The notes below the pieces were generated by a model. That model was not told where the DNA came from. It worked only from the letters and a program-made list of their open reading frames with translations, and did not search any database. Of a stretch of DNA of 64,000 nucleotides, positions 36,303 to 47,837 are shown piece by piece. Origin of the DNA: Cryptomeria japonica (Eukaryota > Streptophyta > Pinopsida > Cupressales > Cupressaceae); contig NC_081405.1 in the NCBI RefSeq assembly GCF_030272615.1, positions 25,374,272 to 25,438,271 on the forward strand, read 5' to 3'. Numbering within the stretch: the stretch's first letter is position 1; each line of letters opens with the position of its first letter. Both the position numbers and the translations under genes were made by a program.

Positions 36303-36560
36303 ATAGTGTCATAGTTTCTATGTGTTGAACACTAATGCCAAACATGATCTTTCAATGGGAGTATAATTGAGTTCATATCCTACCAGTATTTGACTTATGT
36401 AGTAAATGGCATGTTCTTTCCCTTGGTTGTCTGTCTATGCCAATAATGCCCCCAATGCTACTGCAGTAGCACATATATACAAAATAAGGGGTTTTCTAGG
36501 AGTAGGAGGCATCAACACTCGAGGTGATGCTAGATATTCTTTTAGTTTCTCAAAGGCCTT
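36303..36560 (-). pseudogene. Element 2 first RNase H, broken part
   Basis: Sequence between the RT frame and the 373-codon frame. Minus-strand pieces resemble LILYICATAVALGALLA and a YYISQILVGYELNYTPIE run as in the first RNase H of element 1, but stops interrupt it. Confidence 0.6.
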
Positions 36561-38045
36561 TTAGCATAAGCAGTCCCATTTGAATTTTGTGTCCTTGTGC
36601 AGGAGGTGTGCAAATGGATGGCACTTATCTGCTAGTTGTGAAATAAAACGTCTAACAGATTGGAGTTTTCCCTGGAGACTGCGCAGTTGTCTGAGAGTTT
36701 TTGGTGGAGGCATTTCCATGATAGCTTTTACTTTTGCAGGATCGACCTTGATGCCTCTGCGGGAAACAATGAATCCTAATAATTTTCCCGATGTGACTCC
36801 AAACACACACTTTTTGGGATTTAGGCGTAGTTTGTATTTTTCTAATCTTTCAAAGATCTGCTTTAGAATGGGAATGTGTTCTTGTCTTGTCTTAGATTTG
36901 CCTAGCAAATCATCCACATAGTCCTCCATAATTTTGTGTAAGAGGTCATGAAAAATTGTTGTCATGGCATGTTGGTATGTAGCTTTGGCATTTTTGAGAC
37001 CAAAAGGCATGACCCGATAACAGAAAGTACCCCGTGGTGTTGTGAATGCAGTTTTATGCTGATCCTCATCTGCTATCCTGATTTGGTTGTATCCAGAAAA
37101 CCCATCCATTAGCGATAGCATTTTATGTCCTGCTGTAAGGTCCACAATCATGTCTATATTAGGGACCGGGAAATCATCTTTAGGACAAGCTCTATTTAGA
37201 TCTCGAAAATCTGTGTAGATGCGGATGCCCTTGAGAGGTTTGCCGACAAGTACAATGTTAGAGACCCATTTAACGTAGTCTATGGGTTTGATGAATTCTA
37301 CATCTAACATCTTTTGGAGTTCTGCCTTGACCAGGAGAGAAATATACAGGTCCATTTTGCGCAGTTTTTGTTTAATAGGTTTTGCATTTGGGCGGATAGC
37401 AAGATTGTGTAACACCAAGGTAGGATCCAACCCTGGCATATCAACATAGGACCATGCAAAATTAATTTTTACCTCTGTAAGGAAGTTGATGAAGTCTTGT
37501 TTCTCTATTTCTATGAGGGATTTGACAATGAGCACATTTTTCGAAATGACTTCGGTGCCCATGTTGATGCTGTCTGTTTCTTCTATCAACAACTTTGATT
37601 TGTCTTGCGGAAGGTAACCAATGGTAGGGAGGTCAAGTCCCTCATCGTCAAGTGCCTTTTCCAAGTTTTCACTTTCAGATACACCATTTGTTTTTATTTT
37701 TTGTTTATCCAAAGGTGCCTCAGGGAGGTTTTCACCTAGGGAATCATGTCTTTTCCTTTTATTATCTTTTTTGTGGCTAAGGGCATTGACTTGACTACCA
37801 AAGTATCCCTTTTCATGTAGTTGAATACCCTCGATTCTGTTACAATCTTCCAGGTTTCGCATAGTCAGGAGAGCAATGAGAGCATTATCATCGACGCAAA
37901 TATCTAAAGTGGGTTTGTCTCGTTGGCCCCAGTCAATGAGTTCAGGATGGACAAGATGTAGCTCGTGCGAAGTGGGAGGGGTTATGGGGGTGATGGTATT
38001 GATGTAAGTGTCAAAGAAGATATCTTTTTCATATTCAGAAGGCAT
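36561..38045 (-). pseudogene. Element 2 reverse transcriptase with upstream linker
   Basis: 494 codons open, the longest pol frame of either gypsy element. The first ~190 residues are an acidic/Lys-rich linker. RT motifs follow: KAELQKMLDVEFIKPIDYVK, RIYTDFRDLNRACPKDDFP, LSLMDGFSGYNQI, PFGLKNAKATYQHAM, then YVDDLLGKS with the catalytic Asp pair, and LGFIVSRRGIKVDPAKV. Likely still able to fold, but no intact Gag-Pol remains to make it. Confidence 0.9.
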
Positions 38046-38104
38046 TTCGTGGAATTCCTCTTCGCCAGTGCTTTCGATATCCGAAGAAGGACTAGAAGGG
38101 GCAC

Positions 38105-38239
38105 TAGGGTGTACCCTAAGCCTTTGTTGTATCTATAGGAGATAGGATTTATGGGTGCTTTTCTTCCTTTCTCCTCTGATCCCAGGCCGTGTCCTTTGTA
38201 ACCCATTCTTTCAACTATGGCAGATACTTTTGGGTACAT
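38105..38239 (-). pseudogene. Element 2 G-patch domain
   Basis: Minus-strand MYPKVSAIVERMGYKGHGLG, then EEKGRKAPI and NPISYRYNKGLGY. The pattern (hydrophobic, MGY.G.GLG, KG..API, KGLGY) is that of a G-patch. It lies between protease and RT, as in element 1. Presence in two diverged elements implies the ancestor had it. Confidence 0.7.
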
Positions 38240-38354
38240 TTTTTTGGATATTCTTGCTGGATCATCATCCTCTTCCCGGTACAGACATCTACTTCAAGGC
38301 TCTCCTCATTAAGTGGGCCCCATTGCTGGAAGGTGGTATTTTGGCATTGCATGA

Positions 38355-38981
38355 CTAGTTTTGGGTCCTTTTGAGCTCTTTTGGTTTACTAAATGACTTA
38401 GGAGAGAGAGGGAGGTTTCCTATTAATAAGGCATCCTCCAATTTGTATTCTCCACAACCATTGTCCAAGATCTTGATTTGATTATCTGGTTGGGATGATG
38501 TGGAGGCAACATTTGATGTGTCGGATGGAGGCATTGGCAACGGTCTATTTAATGGGCAATGATATGGATGGTTTTCCTCTAGGTGTTTGCAATACTGGAA
38601 GGGTTGTGGATCACTTTTGATAGTTATCTCTCTTCCATTGTAGGGGAATTTGATGCATTGGTGATAGGTGGAGGGTACAACCTTCAAGGAGTGAATCCAT
38701 GGCCGACTAAGGAGAATGTTGTAGGGGAGATCAAGATCTAGTACTTGGCAAGGGGTTTCAATTATAATGGGGCCCACTTGAAGAGGTAAGGTGATCATGC
38801 CCTTTGAAACTCTTTCTACATCATCATATGCCTTCATTGTGATCCTTCCTGATGTGTCTACCAGGTCCTCAGAAAGTCCCAATTGTTTTATTAATTTGTA
38901 TGTACACAGATTAAGCCCGGATCCACCGTCTATCAGGATACGTTTGACCTTGTGCTTGTGGATAAGAGCTTCAATGTGCAA
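38355..38981 (-). pseudogene. Element 2 aspartic protease
   Basis: A 208-codon frame with the active site ILIDGGSGLNLCTYK, then ITMKAYDDVERVSKGMITLP and CQVLDLDLPYNILLSRPWIH. It is similar in order and sequence to the element 1 protease. Open throughout; the C-terminal tail is Pro/Ser-rich. Confidence 0.85.
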
Positions 38982-39305
38982 AGGTTTGTTATGGTCTTCA
39001 TCTGTGGGTGCATCTTTGGAGGTAAATACAAGGTGCTGCTAGGCAGCAAGGTTTCCAATGAGGGCTTGGAATTGGGTGGCATTGATGTTATCAGGAATGC
39101 GTGATTTGAGAAAGGCTTGTTCCAAACTTTCTTTATGGACCAGGGAAGTCTTAAGAAGTTCCAAAATGGAGATCTGAGTGGGGATCTTCCCAAGTTGGTC
39201 CAAGAGGTCATATTGGCAAGTGGAAGACATGGGCGGTGGATTTGGTGGGGGAGGGACTCCTTGGATGGTGACTTTACCTTGGCGTGTAGTTACATTGCAG
39301 TCATT

Positions 39306-41488
39306 CTAGAAATGGGAGGTGGAAGGTGTGGTGCCTTGAATGAATATTCTAGCAGGATTTGGTCTACTTTGGGAAGAAGGAGGATTAACTCCTTGGATGG
39401 TTATGACATTGATATGATTGTCTGCAGGTTCAATGCAACCTACTAAAAAATCAAAGCCGGTTATGTGATTAGCGTAGTCATAACCCACTGCGTTAGATGA
39501 TGAGCCTTTTCCTTTATCATGCTTCAGGAAGGGTTCCTGGTACATTTTGAGTTTGTCATTGTTATTACCAGGTTTTGCATTTTCTACTTCAATCTCACCT
39601 CTATCAATGAGGTCTTGTATATAGATTTTAAGTTTCATACACTTTCCTGTATCATGCCCCTTGATACGATGGTATTCACAATACTCATTTTCATTATACC
39701 ATCTTGGTTTAGGTTGATTGGGGTCAAACGAGTGAGTGATTGGAAAAACCACTACACCTGCTTGGACAAGTTTTTGAAACACCATTTCAATAGGCTCAGC
39801 CAGAGGAGTGAAGTCTCTTGGAGTCTGATTATTCGATCGGGGTGGTCGTCCCTGGATTGAGACATTGTTGTGAGGTTTTTGGGATTGATTTTGATTGTTT
39901 TGATTATTGAATTGATGATTATTGGTGGTGGATTTTGGGGGAGCGGCCACGGTTTGGACCCGCTTTGCATCAGTTACACCTTCATTGACCATGTTTTTGT
40001 TTTTAGACCAGAATTTTGGCTTGTCGTTATGATAAGAGGGAGAATTCTATTTCGACTTCTGGTAATGTTTCAAGGTTCCTTCCTCCATCAAGACATGTTC
40101 AAGGGCGAGGCCCTTATCAGTTAATTTTTGGAAGGATTTAATACATTGGGATATTAAGGGTCTCGAAAGTTCAGGTACCAAGTTCTTTTGAAATAGTTCA
40201 ATTTGATGTTGTTCTAGCATGTCCCACTAGAATTTCTTGATAAGATGTCACCATCTTTGTAGGAAATTGGCTAAGGTTTCTCTAGGCCTTTGTTTTGTAT
40301 TGCATAGGTCCATCATAGAAACATCATTAACCATATTGTAAGCATAGTGGGCCACAAATTTTTCTCCCAAGTCTAGAAAGGAGACAATGGAACCTCGCGG
40401 TAGAGATGAGAACCATGCCAGAGCGTCTCCTGTGAGACTCTTGAAAAAGAGTCTGCGAAGATAAAGGTCACTATAGGAGACTTCTTGGCATAAGATGTGG
40501 AATTCTTGGACATGGTCGCGGGGGTCTCCTTTGCCTTCATGGTGAATTTGGGGATCTCAAATCCCGGGGGATAGGGTGCAACTGATATAGACGGGTCATA
40601 AGGACAAGGGCAAAACTCTTCATACGAGTAAGTTTTCCTTTTATTAGTCCTTTGTTTCATGTCCTTGATGATATTTTTCATGTCTTGAATTTCCTTGATG
40701 AGGTCTTGTTGTGGACTTTGATAATGATGAATTGTATTTGCCCCAAGAATTGGGTAAGCCAAAGAGGGTGCACCGCCACCAATGTATTGATATGATGAGG
40801 AGGTGGGAACATGGGATGCGAGGACTGATGTTGCAGGGATTCGTGTGATAGTTGGTTGCGGTCCACAAACTGTTGTGATGGGATTGAGTATGACCCAGAT
40901 GAAATGTGCAACATTGTTGGCAGGAAGGGAAGTTTGTGGAATAGAAATATGGGGTTGAATAGAAGGAGGTGGTATAGAAGTGTGTTGGAGAATAGATGAG
41001 ATTGGATTTGATAGTGGTATAGATGGTAAGGAGGAAGAAGGTGGGATGGAGACTATGGTGGGAGGTTTCGTATGTGGCATTGATTGAGCTTGGATGATTG
41101 ATGAGGTTGCAATTGATTGAGTTTGAATAATAGGTGCAACACTTTGTGTGGGAGTGAGGTCTCCTTGTGGTTGTTGAGCGAGAGCAGACCTATTAAATTT
41201 AGGTTGAAGTTGAGCTCCATTTTCAAGGAGATTTTTTAGAAGTGGAGTGGGATTGTGTTGAATAAAATTTTCCATCATCTCTTGGTTATAAGAATCCGCT
41301 AGGAATGTTTGCACTTTCGGAGAGAGTTCATCTTGGCTAACCATGTTAGGATTTTGGCTTTGATCTTGATTGTTAGGTTGCCCACTTTGTGTAGGATCTT
41401 GCATGGGATCTTCATATAGGGCACTAATATCCAGCATGCCATATTGTTGTTCAACCATCTTTCTCTTTTGGGATCGAGTTGTGACCAT
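39306..41488 (-). pseudogene. Element 2 gag
   Basis: N-terminal frame 40373-41488 (371 codons) begins MVTTRSQKRKMVEQQYGMLD, is Gln/Pro/Ser-rich, has a helical DLIKEIQDMKNIIKDMKQRT segment, and frameshifts near 40540 at the start of the capsid-like core. Core remnants with a CNTKQRP-like motif lie in another frame around 40200-40450. The C-terminal frame 39306-39992 is Asn/Gln-rich and carries a finger-like EYCEYHRIKGHDTGKCMKLK, in the place where Tat gag proteins have a variant zinc finger. Confidence 0.8.
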
Positions 41489-44289
41489 ACACGAATAACC
41501 TTGGAAAAGTTTGGAGGGGGAAATTTGTGATGAAAGGACTTAGCAAGATATTTGTGGAATTTTGGATTTTATCTTTTATGACAAGGGATTTTGTTGATTG
41601 GTATGCTTCTTAGATTAGAGCTCAGATTTGATTAGGATTTGACACCTTAGTCCTTAGATGAGGATTTTAGGTGGTGGATGGAACCACAAGTAAGGTGATG
41701 GCCAAGTTGTGTAGAATTTAGACCTTGGATTGATGATTAAAAAGCCTTTCTTATACCAAGGGTTGGCTAATGACCTTAAGCAAAGTAAAGACGTGAGTTA
41801 AGAGTCTTGATCGACTCAAAATGATTAGGAAAAAGGTACTTGAAGAGGATTCCCCTTCAAGCACGAGAGCCAATTGATTAATGATGAGGTAGGTCTAAAT
41901 GGACTTTCACAAGGCATGTAACCTTAACGCGAGGTTAAATTGGATTAGAGGATGACTGGATTTGAATTTTGATAATTGGTTTGATAGTGGAGGGAGATTG
42001 ATTTGATGTGCTAAGTCCTTGGGAAATTTGAGGATGATTGATGGAGGAGGTATGGTAGTGATGGCTTAGAAGAAACTTGATGACTAGGTTATCTTTGGCA
42101 TGAACATAACTTAATGGAGGATCGATTCGAATGGCAAGTTGTATGAAGGGATACAACCACCTTGATTTGGACGATAGTAGGTGTTTCAAAGGACAAACTT
42201 GAATGTTGATGGAGAGGACGAACTCTTAGCTTCTCTCTTGGGCTCATGAAACATGAGATGGACGAAGTTTTGACCCAATTTTGGACTTTGTGTGGGTAAT
42301 GACTTGGACAATTGTTTGTGTTTTGACAAGTATTTTTGCAAAGTGTTTGGGGATAGTGATGTGTTTTTAGTCTTCTTTTGGCAAGTATGTATCAAACAAA
42401 GAAAACACAATGATCAAATGCATATTATCTCAAAGACACTCATGCTCATATACAACATTCTTAAGGCTAGCAATGACAATAGTCATTGGATCCCAATCGG
42501 TTTCTCAGCTACGCTTGCCCAGAGTGGACACTTAGATGCTTGATCCCATTGGCTCCCCTCCACGACACTCACTTCTTGGGGCAGCCAAGCATCAATTCCC
42601 ATGAAAACTCCTCATGACAAACTTTGTGTCTCTACTAAGGGCCATAAAAATATGGGCGGCTTCGGAGGTCTGACTCCCTGCACCAATGACTAGAAGGTTT
42701 TTGGCCACTATGAACAAGGTGTTTAGTAAGTCTTCCCGTTAGGAGCTACCCTTCGAAGTTGCGCAAGCGCAATTGAGGCCTATAGCCCAACGAAGCACCA
42801 AGAACTTAGTAGTCACGCAAGCGTGATTGAGATCTCTAGGATCCTACTAAGCACCCAATGTGAGAGTGAACTCTCATATAGCCCCAACCATTGACCCTTT
42901 CGTAGTCAATTGCCTATTTATTATAGTGAGTTGGGAACCCCAGGTCTGGGTGTACTCACTTGGGTCGTTCCCCTCTTCCCTTATCAAAGAAAAAGCTGGG
43001 AGGGCAGGCCCGCTAGAGGTAAACATGCAATCAAACAAGAAAAGGTTGGAGGGTCTGGATTTCTGATGTCTAGTAAGACGAGAGCATACTCTCCTACCTT
43101 TACGCTTTTATTAAAGATACATAAGACAATGGTTCATTCCATTTTAATCAATATCTAGGTACCTAATTTAAATAAATGCACAATGTTTGGTCGGATTTCT
43201 TAGGCAACCTGTAAAACAACTTGATTAGTAGTTTGAAAAATGGAGTCTTCAACAAGCGTCCTGCAAAAGACAACAAAATGACAAAAATATTATTGTTTTT
43301 GAATTTTTGGGAATAAGTAGAAAAACATGAATAAAAACTTTTTTAGTAATGACAAATATGGATTTGGAGGAAAATTTGCTGGGTAAATGGTGTTTGACAA
43401 GGTTTTTGCTACTTTCCAAGGGATAAGCAAGCAAAAAAATGGGGATTTTGGAGGAGAGATGAAGGAAAGGAAAAATTCCAAGAGGGACAAAGAAGCAAAA
43501 GTTAGAGATGGACAATATGGGAAAATTTGGAGGTGATTGGATAAAAGGGGAAGGAGTTATGACAAACCCTAAAAATAGAGGAATGTGGGATTTTGGGCTT
43601 CAAAAAGTGGATTTTGGGATAAGGCCCCCAAGGAAGGAAATGTACAAAATGGCAATGCAGGGGATCTAGTGAAGTTTGGAGGAAAATGGAGTGAAGATAA
43701 AACAGATATGGTGAAAAAATAGAGCAGATAACAGAGCAGACAATCGCGTTAAACATATAGAAAAGTGCCAAAGGTCTGGATTTCTGATTGTCTAGATAGA
43801 CAAGAGCATACTCTCCTACTTTCACACTTTCCACAAACACAAAAGACAATGATTTATTTATCCCCCTAATTAAGCCTAAGTGCCTAAAAATAAAAGCCAC
43901 ATCGCCTAAAAATTTTAAATTTGAATTTTTACAAAAATGAGGATCACGCAGGAACATAAAAGAAACAAAAATGAGGATTGCGCAGAAACAGAATTTTTAA
44001 TTAATTCCTACGGTCAGACATATTATTAAAATTAAACAAAGCAGATAACAGGAATTCATTTTTTCACAAGCACTAATCGCAGAGTTGTCGTGCTGAAATA
44101 GAAACAAAAAATAAATAGAAGATAGATAGAAGAAGAAGAATGAGGAGAAGATGGGAGAATGCGCAGAGCGCTCGCATTGAAATACAGAGCCACCAAAGTT
44201 TTTATTTTTATTTTTATTTTTTTAAAAAAATTTCTGCAGTCTCACAACTCACAAAAACTCATAAAAACCATTAGTTCTTAGGGACGTGG
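41489..44289 (-). other. Element 2 5' leader
   Basis: About 2.8 kb without a continuous frame. It contains the conserved block at 42480-42715, two near-palindromes (TTGCGCAAGCGCAA near 42758 and CACGCAAGCGTG near 42816), and at 43719-43930 the sequence that recurs at 56359-56530 next to LTR C. Confidence 0.65.
42480..42715 (-). other. Conserved leader block shared with element 1
   Basis: Counterpart of 28725-28960; shares GTGGACACTTAGATGCTTGA, GACACTCACTTCTTGGGGCA and AGCCAAGCATCA-type runs. Confidence 0.6.
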
Positions 44290-44307
44290 GTCCCACCGGG
44301 CGTGCCA
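44290..44307 (-). other. Element 2 primer binding site next to LTR B
   Basis: Minus strand TGGCACGCCCGGTGGGAC, identical to element 1's site, three bases from LTR B. Confidence 0.8.
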
Positions 44308-44310
44308 AAA

Positions 44311-45605
44311 TGAAGAGGGGAAAAAGACCCGTGAGGTGGATTAGTTAACAAGCATGCAAATCAAACATATAATCATATGAAATCAAAGACATAACTCCAA
44401 AACACATGAAAACATGAATAAGATGCATATACCTCACAAAACCTTATACCTCTCCCTCGGATTGAGCTTGATGAAGTGAAGGTGCCCTTTGGTGATGCTC
44501 CACTTGATGTGCTCCTTTTGCTTGCTTGATGTGGATGGCTCTCCAATGTTGTGCACAACTGGAATGGATTTGGAAGATGATAAGGATGAGATGATCAAGT
44601 GTGGGTGAGATATGATTTGAACATGATAAGGTTGCCAAGATGATTTCCTGGGCTCAAAAGGATAGCATAAGATTACTAAACTTGGAGATAAAAAATGAAG
44701 GGATGGCATCTTCAATTTATAGGAAGAGGAGAGGAAAAATGGATGGCTAGGATGGATTCAAGATGAAGGGCTAGGATTGCTTGTGAGCTCCCACAAGGCC
44801 CAAGAGAGGGTGTGGAGACAAATAGACATGTCTTAAAGGTATTTCTTGTCTCCACACTCCTCAAGGTACATTGGGAAGACTTCCCAAGGTACCTTGAGAA
44901 GAGCAAAGTGCATTGAGAAGACTTCGCAATGTGCCTTAAGAGGAGCAAGGGATGTGACATTCCTTGAAGAATGGGGAGGAGGAATTTAAAATTCTCCAAA
45001 AAGGGATAATCATGGGGATTGGAGGAATAAGAAGGAATTAAAAATTCCTTGGGAGAGGAGATGCCTAGAGGATTGTGAGATTTTGAAGATCTCACATTCA
45101 CCTAGGAAAGAGCATTAAAAGCTAGTGGTTGGATGGAAGGGACAAGGAGTTGACTTCGTGGCTAATCATGATGATTAGCCATTAGCAACTCATTAGGAGG
45201 GGGATTAGAGGAAATGTTAGGTGGGATTAGGATTTGTAGGAGGATTTTACTAGGAGGGAGGATGTGTGGAGAGAATTAAAAATTAGAAGAATAAGGTTAA
45301 GTGAGTTTAGGGAGTTTCTAGAAGACTTTATTAGGTTAATGATGAATTAAGAAGATGGTTTGTAGGAACCATGTGGGTTAACTAATTAATTGAAATTAAT
45401 TAGCCAAGAGGAAGATTTGCGAGGATTTAATCTTTTAGAAGAATAAAGAAAGGGATTGATTTATTAAATAAATCAGTCACATACTATAGTGACAATATTA
45501 ATTATATTTAATTAATATTGAAGAGAATTTGAATTAACATAATTAATTAATTAATTATGTGAGGAATTAAAAGTAATTAAAAATAATTACTTTTAGGTGT
45601 CTACA
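44311..45605 (-). repeat. Element 2 LTR B (internal LTR)
   Basis: 1295 bp, same family as A and C. Near its left end it differs from both in the same places (GACCCGTGAGGTGG where A and C read GACTTGTGAAGTGG). Its right side (ACTTCATTTTTTTT) shows neither a polypurine tract nor the AAATG duplication. Confidence 0.85.
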
Positions 45606-45921
45606 ACTTCATTTTTTTTCCTACTTTAATAATATCTTAATATAAAAATATTTTATTGATAAACTTTGATGATAATGCATCAACCAAATAAATTATTGGG
45701 ATTAAGATGTCTCGACTTTTACAAATCCTAACATTGATTATTGAATTCGTTTGTTTTTTATAAAGATAAATGGGTTTTACATGGACCCGAAACCAAAAGT
45801 TTTACAACAGCCGACCATTAGCCAAACAAACATGAACCAACATCAAAATAGGGGAGCACCCCCGAACAGTCACGAAAACAAAAGAGACGCAGAAAAACAA
45901 GACAAAACAAAACAAAGTCTC
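45606..45921 (-). other. Foreign DNA after LTR B, 3' flank of the degenerate gene
   Basis: No frame of note. On the minus strand it reads on from the stop of the degenerate gene through a T-rich stretch to TTTATAAAAAACAAACG (about 45750-45770), which could be the A-rich 3' end of a retroposed sequence. Beyond that is plain AT-rich DNA up to LTR B. Confidence 0.35.
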
Positions 45922-46466
45922 TCAATTAAGAGAGAGCACTATATCCTTGTTCTTTTGGATGGAAATCTTGTTGATTTCCTCTAGCTCCTCCATAATGAAT
46001 CTGAAGGTACCCTTGTTGCTGCTCCTGCTTCTGGTTCTGGAACTAGGACCAGTGGTTTTGCTGTCTCCAATAGCTATATCTTCCCCTCCAAGATCTTTCA
46101 TTGGTTCACTGTGGTAGGATCTGTAATCAGCAACCATTGCATTGATCTTATCAAGCTCCTCTATACTGTTGTTCATGGCTTCTTTGCTTATGTCAAACAG
46201 GTTCTTGAGATTTTTCTTAATCTCTACTATAAACTGTTCCACCTTTTCAATTCTTTTTTCATGATTGCATTTCATCACCTCGACATCCTGGGAGAGCTTT
46301 TGGGTCATAATCATGAGTTTCTCAGATTTGCTTGGCTTAGGGGAAGTAGTGAAGATATCAATAATCTCTTTAACCCCCACTTTGAGGGTATCAATTTTGC
46401 GCTCCACCCACTTCCAACAACTCTCCTGGATTCTGGTAGCTTCCATAACCAGATTCATCAGGTTAC

Positions 46467-47529
46467 TGTTAGGTCCCAGAGACAACTGAGAGGGGGGGGG
46501 GTGAATCAGTTGTCTAATAAATTCAAATAAAAAACAACTTAACCACCTTAATGCTTAATACCGATAAACTGGTTAAGTATGCCGGTAGACAGTGTTAATA
46601 GTTATTAGCTATGCTGGTAAAGATTAATGCATGAAACATGAACACAAAGTCATCCACAACACATGACACCAATATTTGTACGTGGAAACCCTGTAAGGGG
46701 AAAAACCACGGTGGGAAACCTTACCCACAATCAGATGATACTATTGCAGATAGTAAGTATACATAAATGGGGTCTGCACATGCAGAAAGGCCAACAGCCT
46801 AGAGCTCACTACTCAATCACAAAATGGGAGTCACACTGATTACAGTTGGATGGTTAAATCCAATAAGAATGTACTGCACAAAATAACATTTTCATATGCT
46901 GGATTCAGTACCGGTGTAATGCTGATATGCTTTCACAAAAACCTAACTTCACCTTCAAATGATGTCTTCATGTATAACTTTGCTTAATCTCGCATATACC
47001 TTCACACAATTCTTTTTCGCATTTCACATTCGATCTTACAATTAAGATCTTACATTTATACCATAACCTAAGACCAATTCTAGTAGGTCGGCTCTACAAG
47101 ATATTATAATAAAAACATTTTACAAACAATATAATGTTCGATGCAATAACCGATTGAACATGTCGGCTTAATACATTTACAACAATAATTAATCATTTCC
47201 TTAGTGTGCCATGCTGATCTGGAAAAGATAAACTTGCTGGTGTAACCCTAGGTAACCCTGGACCTATTTGCCAATAAAAGCAAATATGCAAATATGAATA
47301 TACCAATGAACAAAACTCTAGGACAAGATGTCCAAAAGATGTCTTCGACATTACCAAGTGTCTTCCACATAATTTCGAGTGCCGGTGATCATTATATCCT
47401 GCCGGTGAACCATATACCAGTAACTGTGCAATAGTTACTTGCTTGCCGATGAATGCTTTTGGATCTCCAAAGTGCTAGTGTTTTAGTAGGTGTTGACATC
47501 AATGACAAAACCATACCAAAATACCAACA
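46467..47529 (-). repeat. Copia left (3') LTR
   Basis: Plus strand TGTTAGGTCCCAGAGACAAC...ATACCAACA. A run of ten G follows position 46490. Confidence 0.9.
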
Positions 47530-47541
47530 ATCTCCCCCTTT
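47530..47541 (-). other. Copia polypurine tract
   Basis: Minus strand AAAGGGGGAGAT directly before the LTR start TGTTGG. Confidence 0.8.
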
Positions 47542-47837
47542 GGCATTGATGGCAACACAAGATGGAAAAACTATCAAAGTGCCAAAACAGAAATGCCAAA
47601 TACCAACAATCTCTAAAAAGAGCATTACTAGAATACAAAGAGTAATAGTCTCTCCCAAACAACAATTTCTCCCCCTAGGAGCAACATGTGTTTTCCAAAG
47701 TTTCCATACCAATTTCTCCAAAAGATAATGTGTTTTTCCATAGATATCTCTCCCCCTTTGACATCAAATGCCAAAGTTACAATAATACTAAGTTCATATA
47801 CAAAATACCAACTAGTCCCCCTGAGTAGTAGCTTCCT

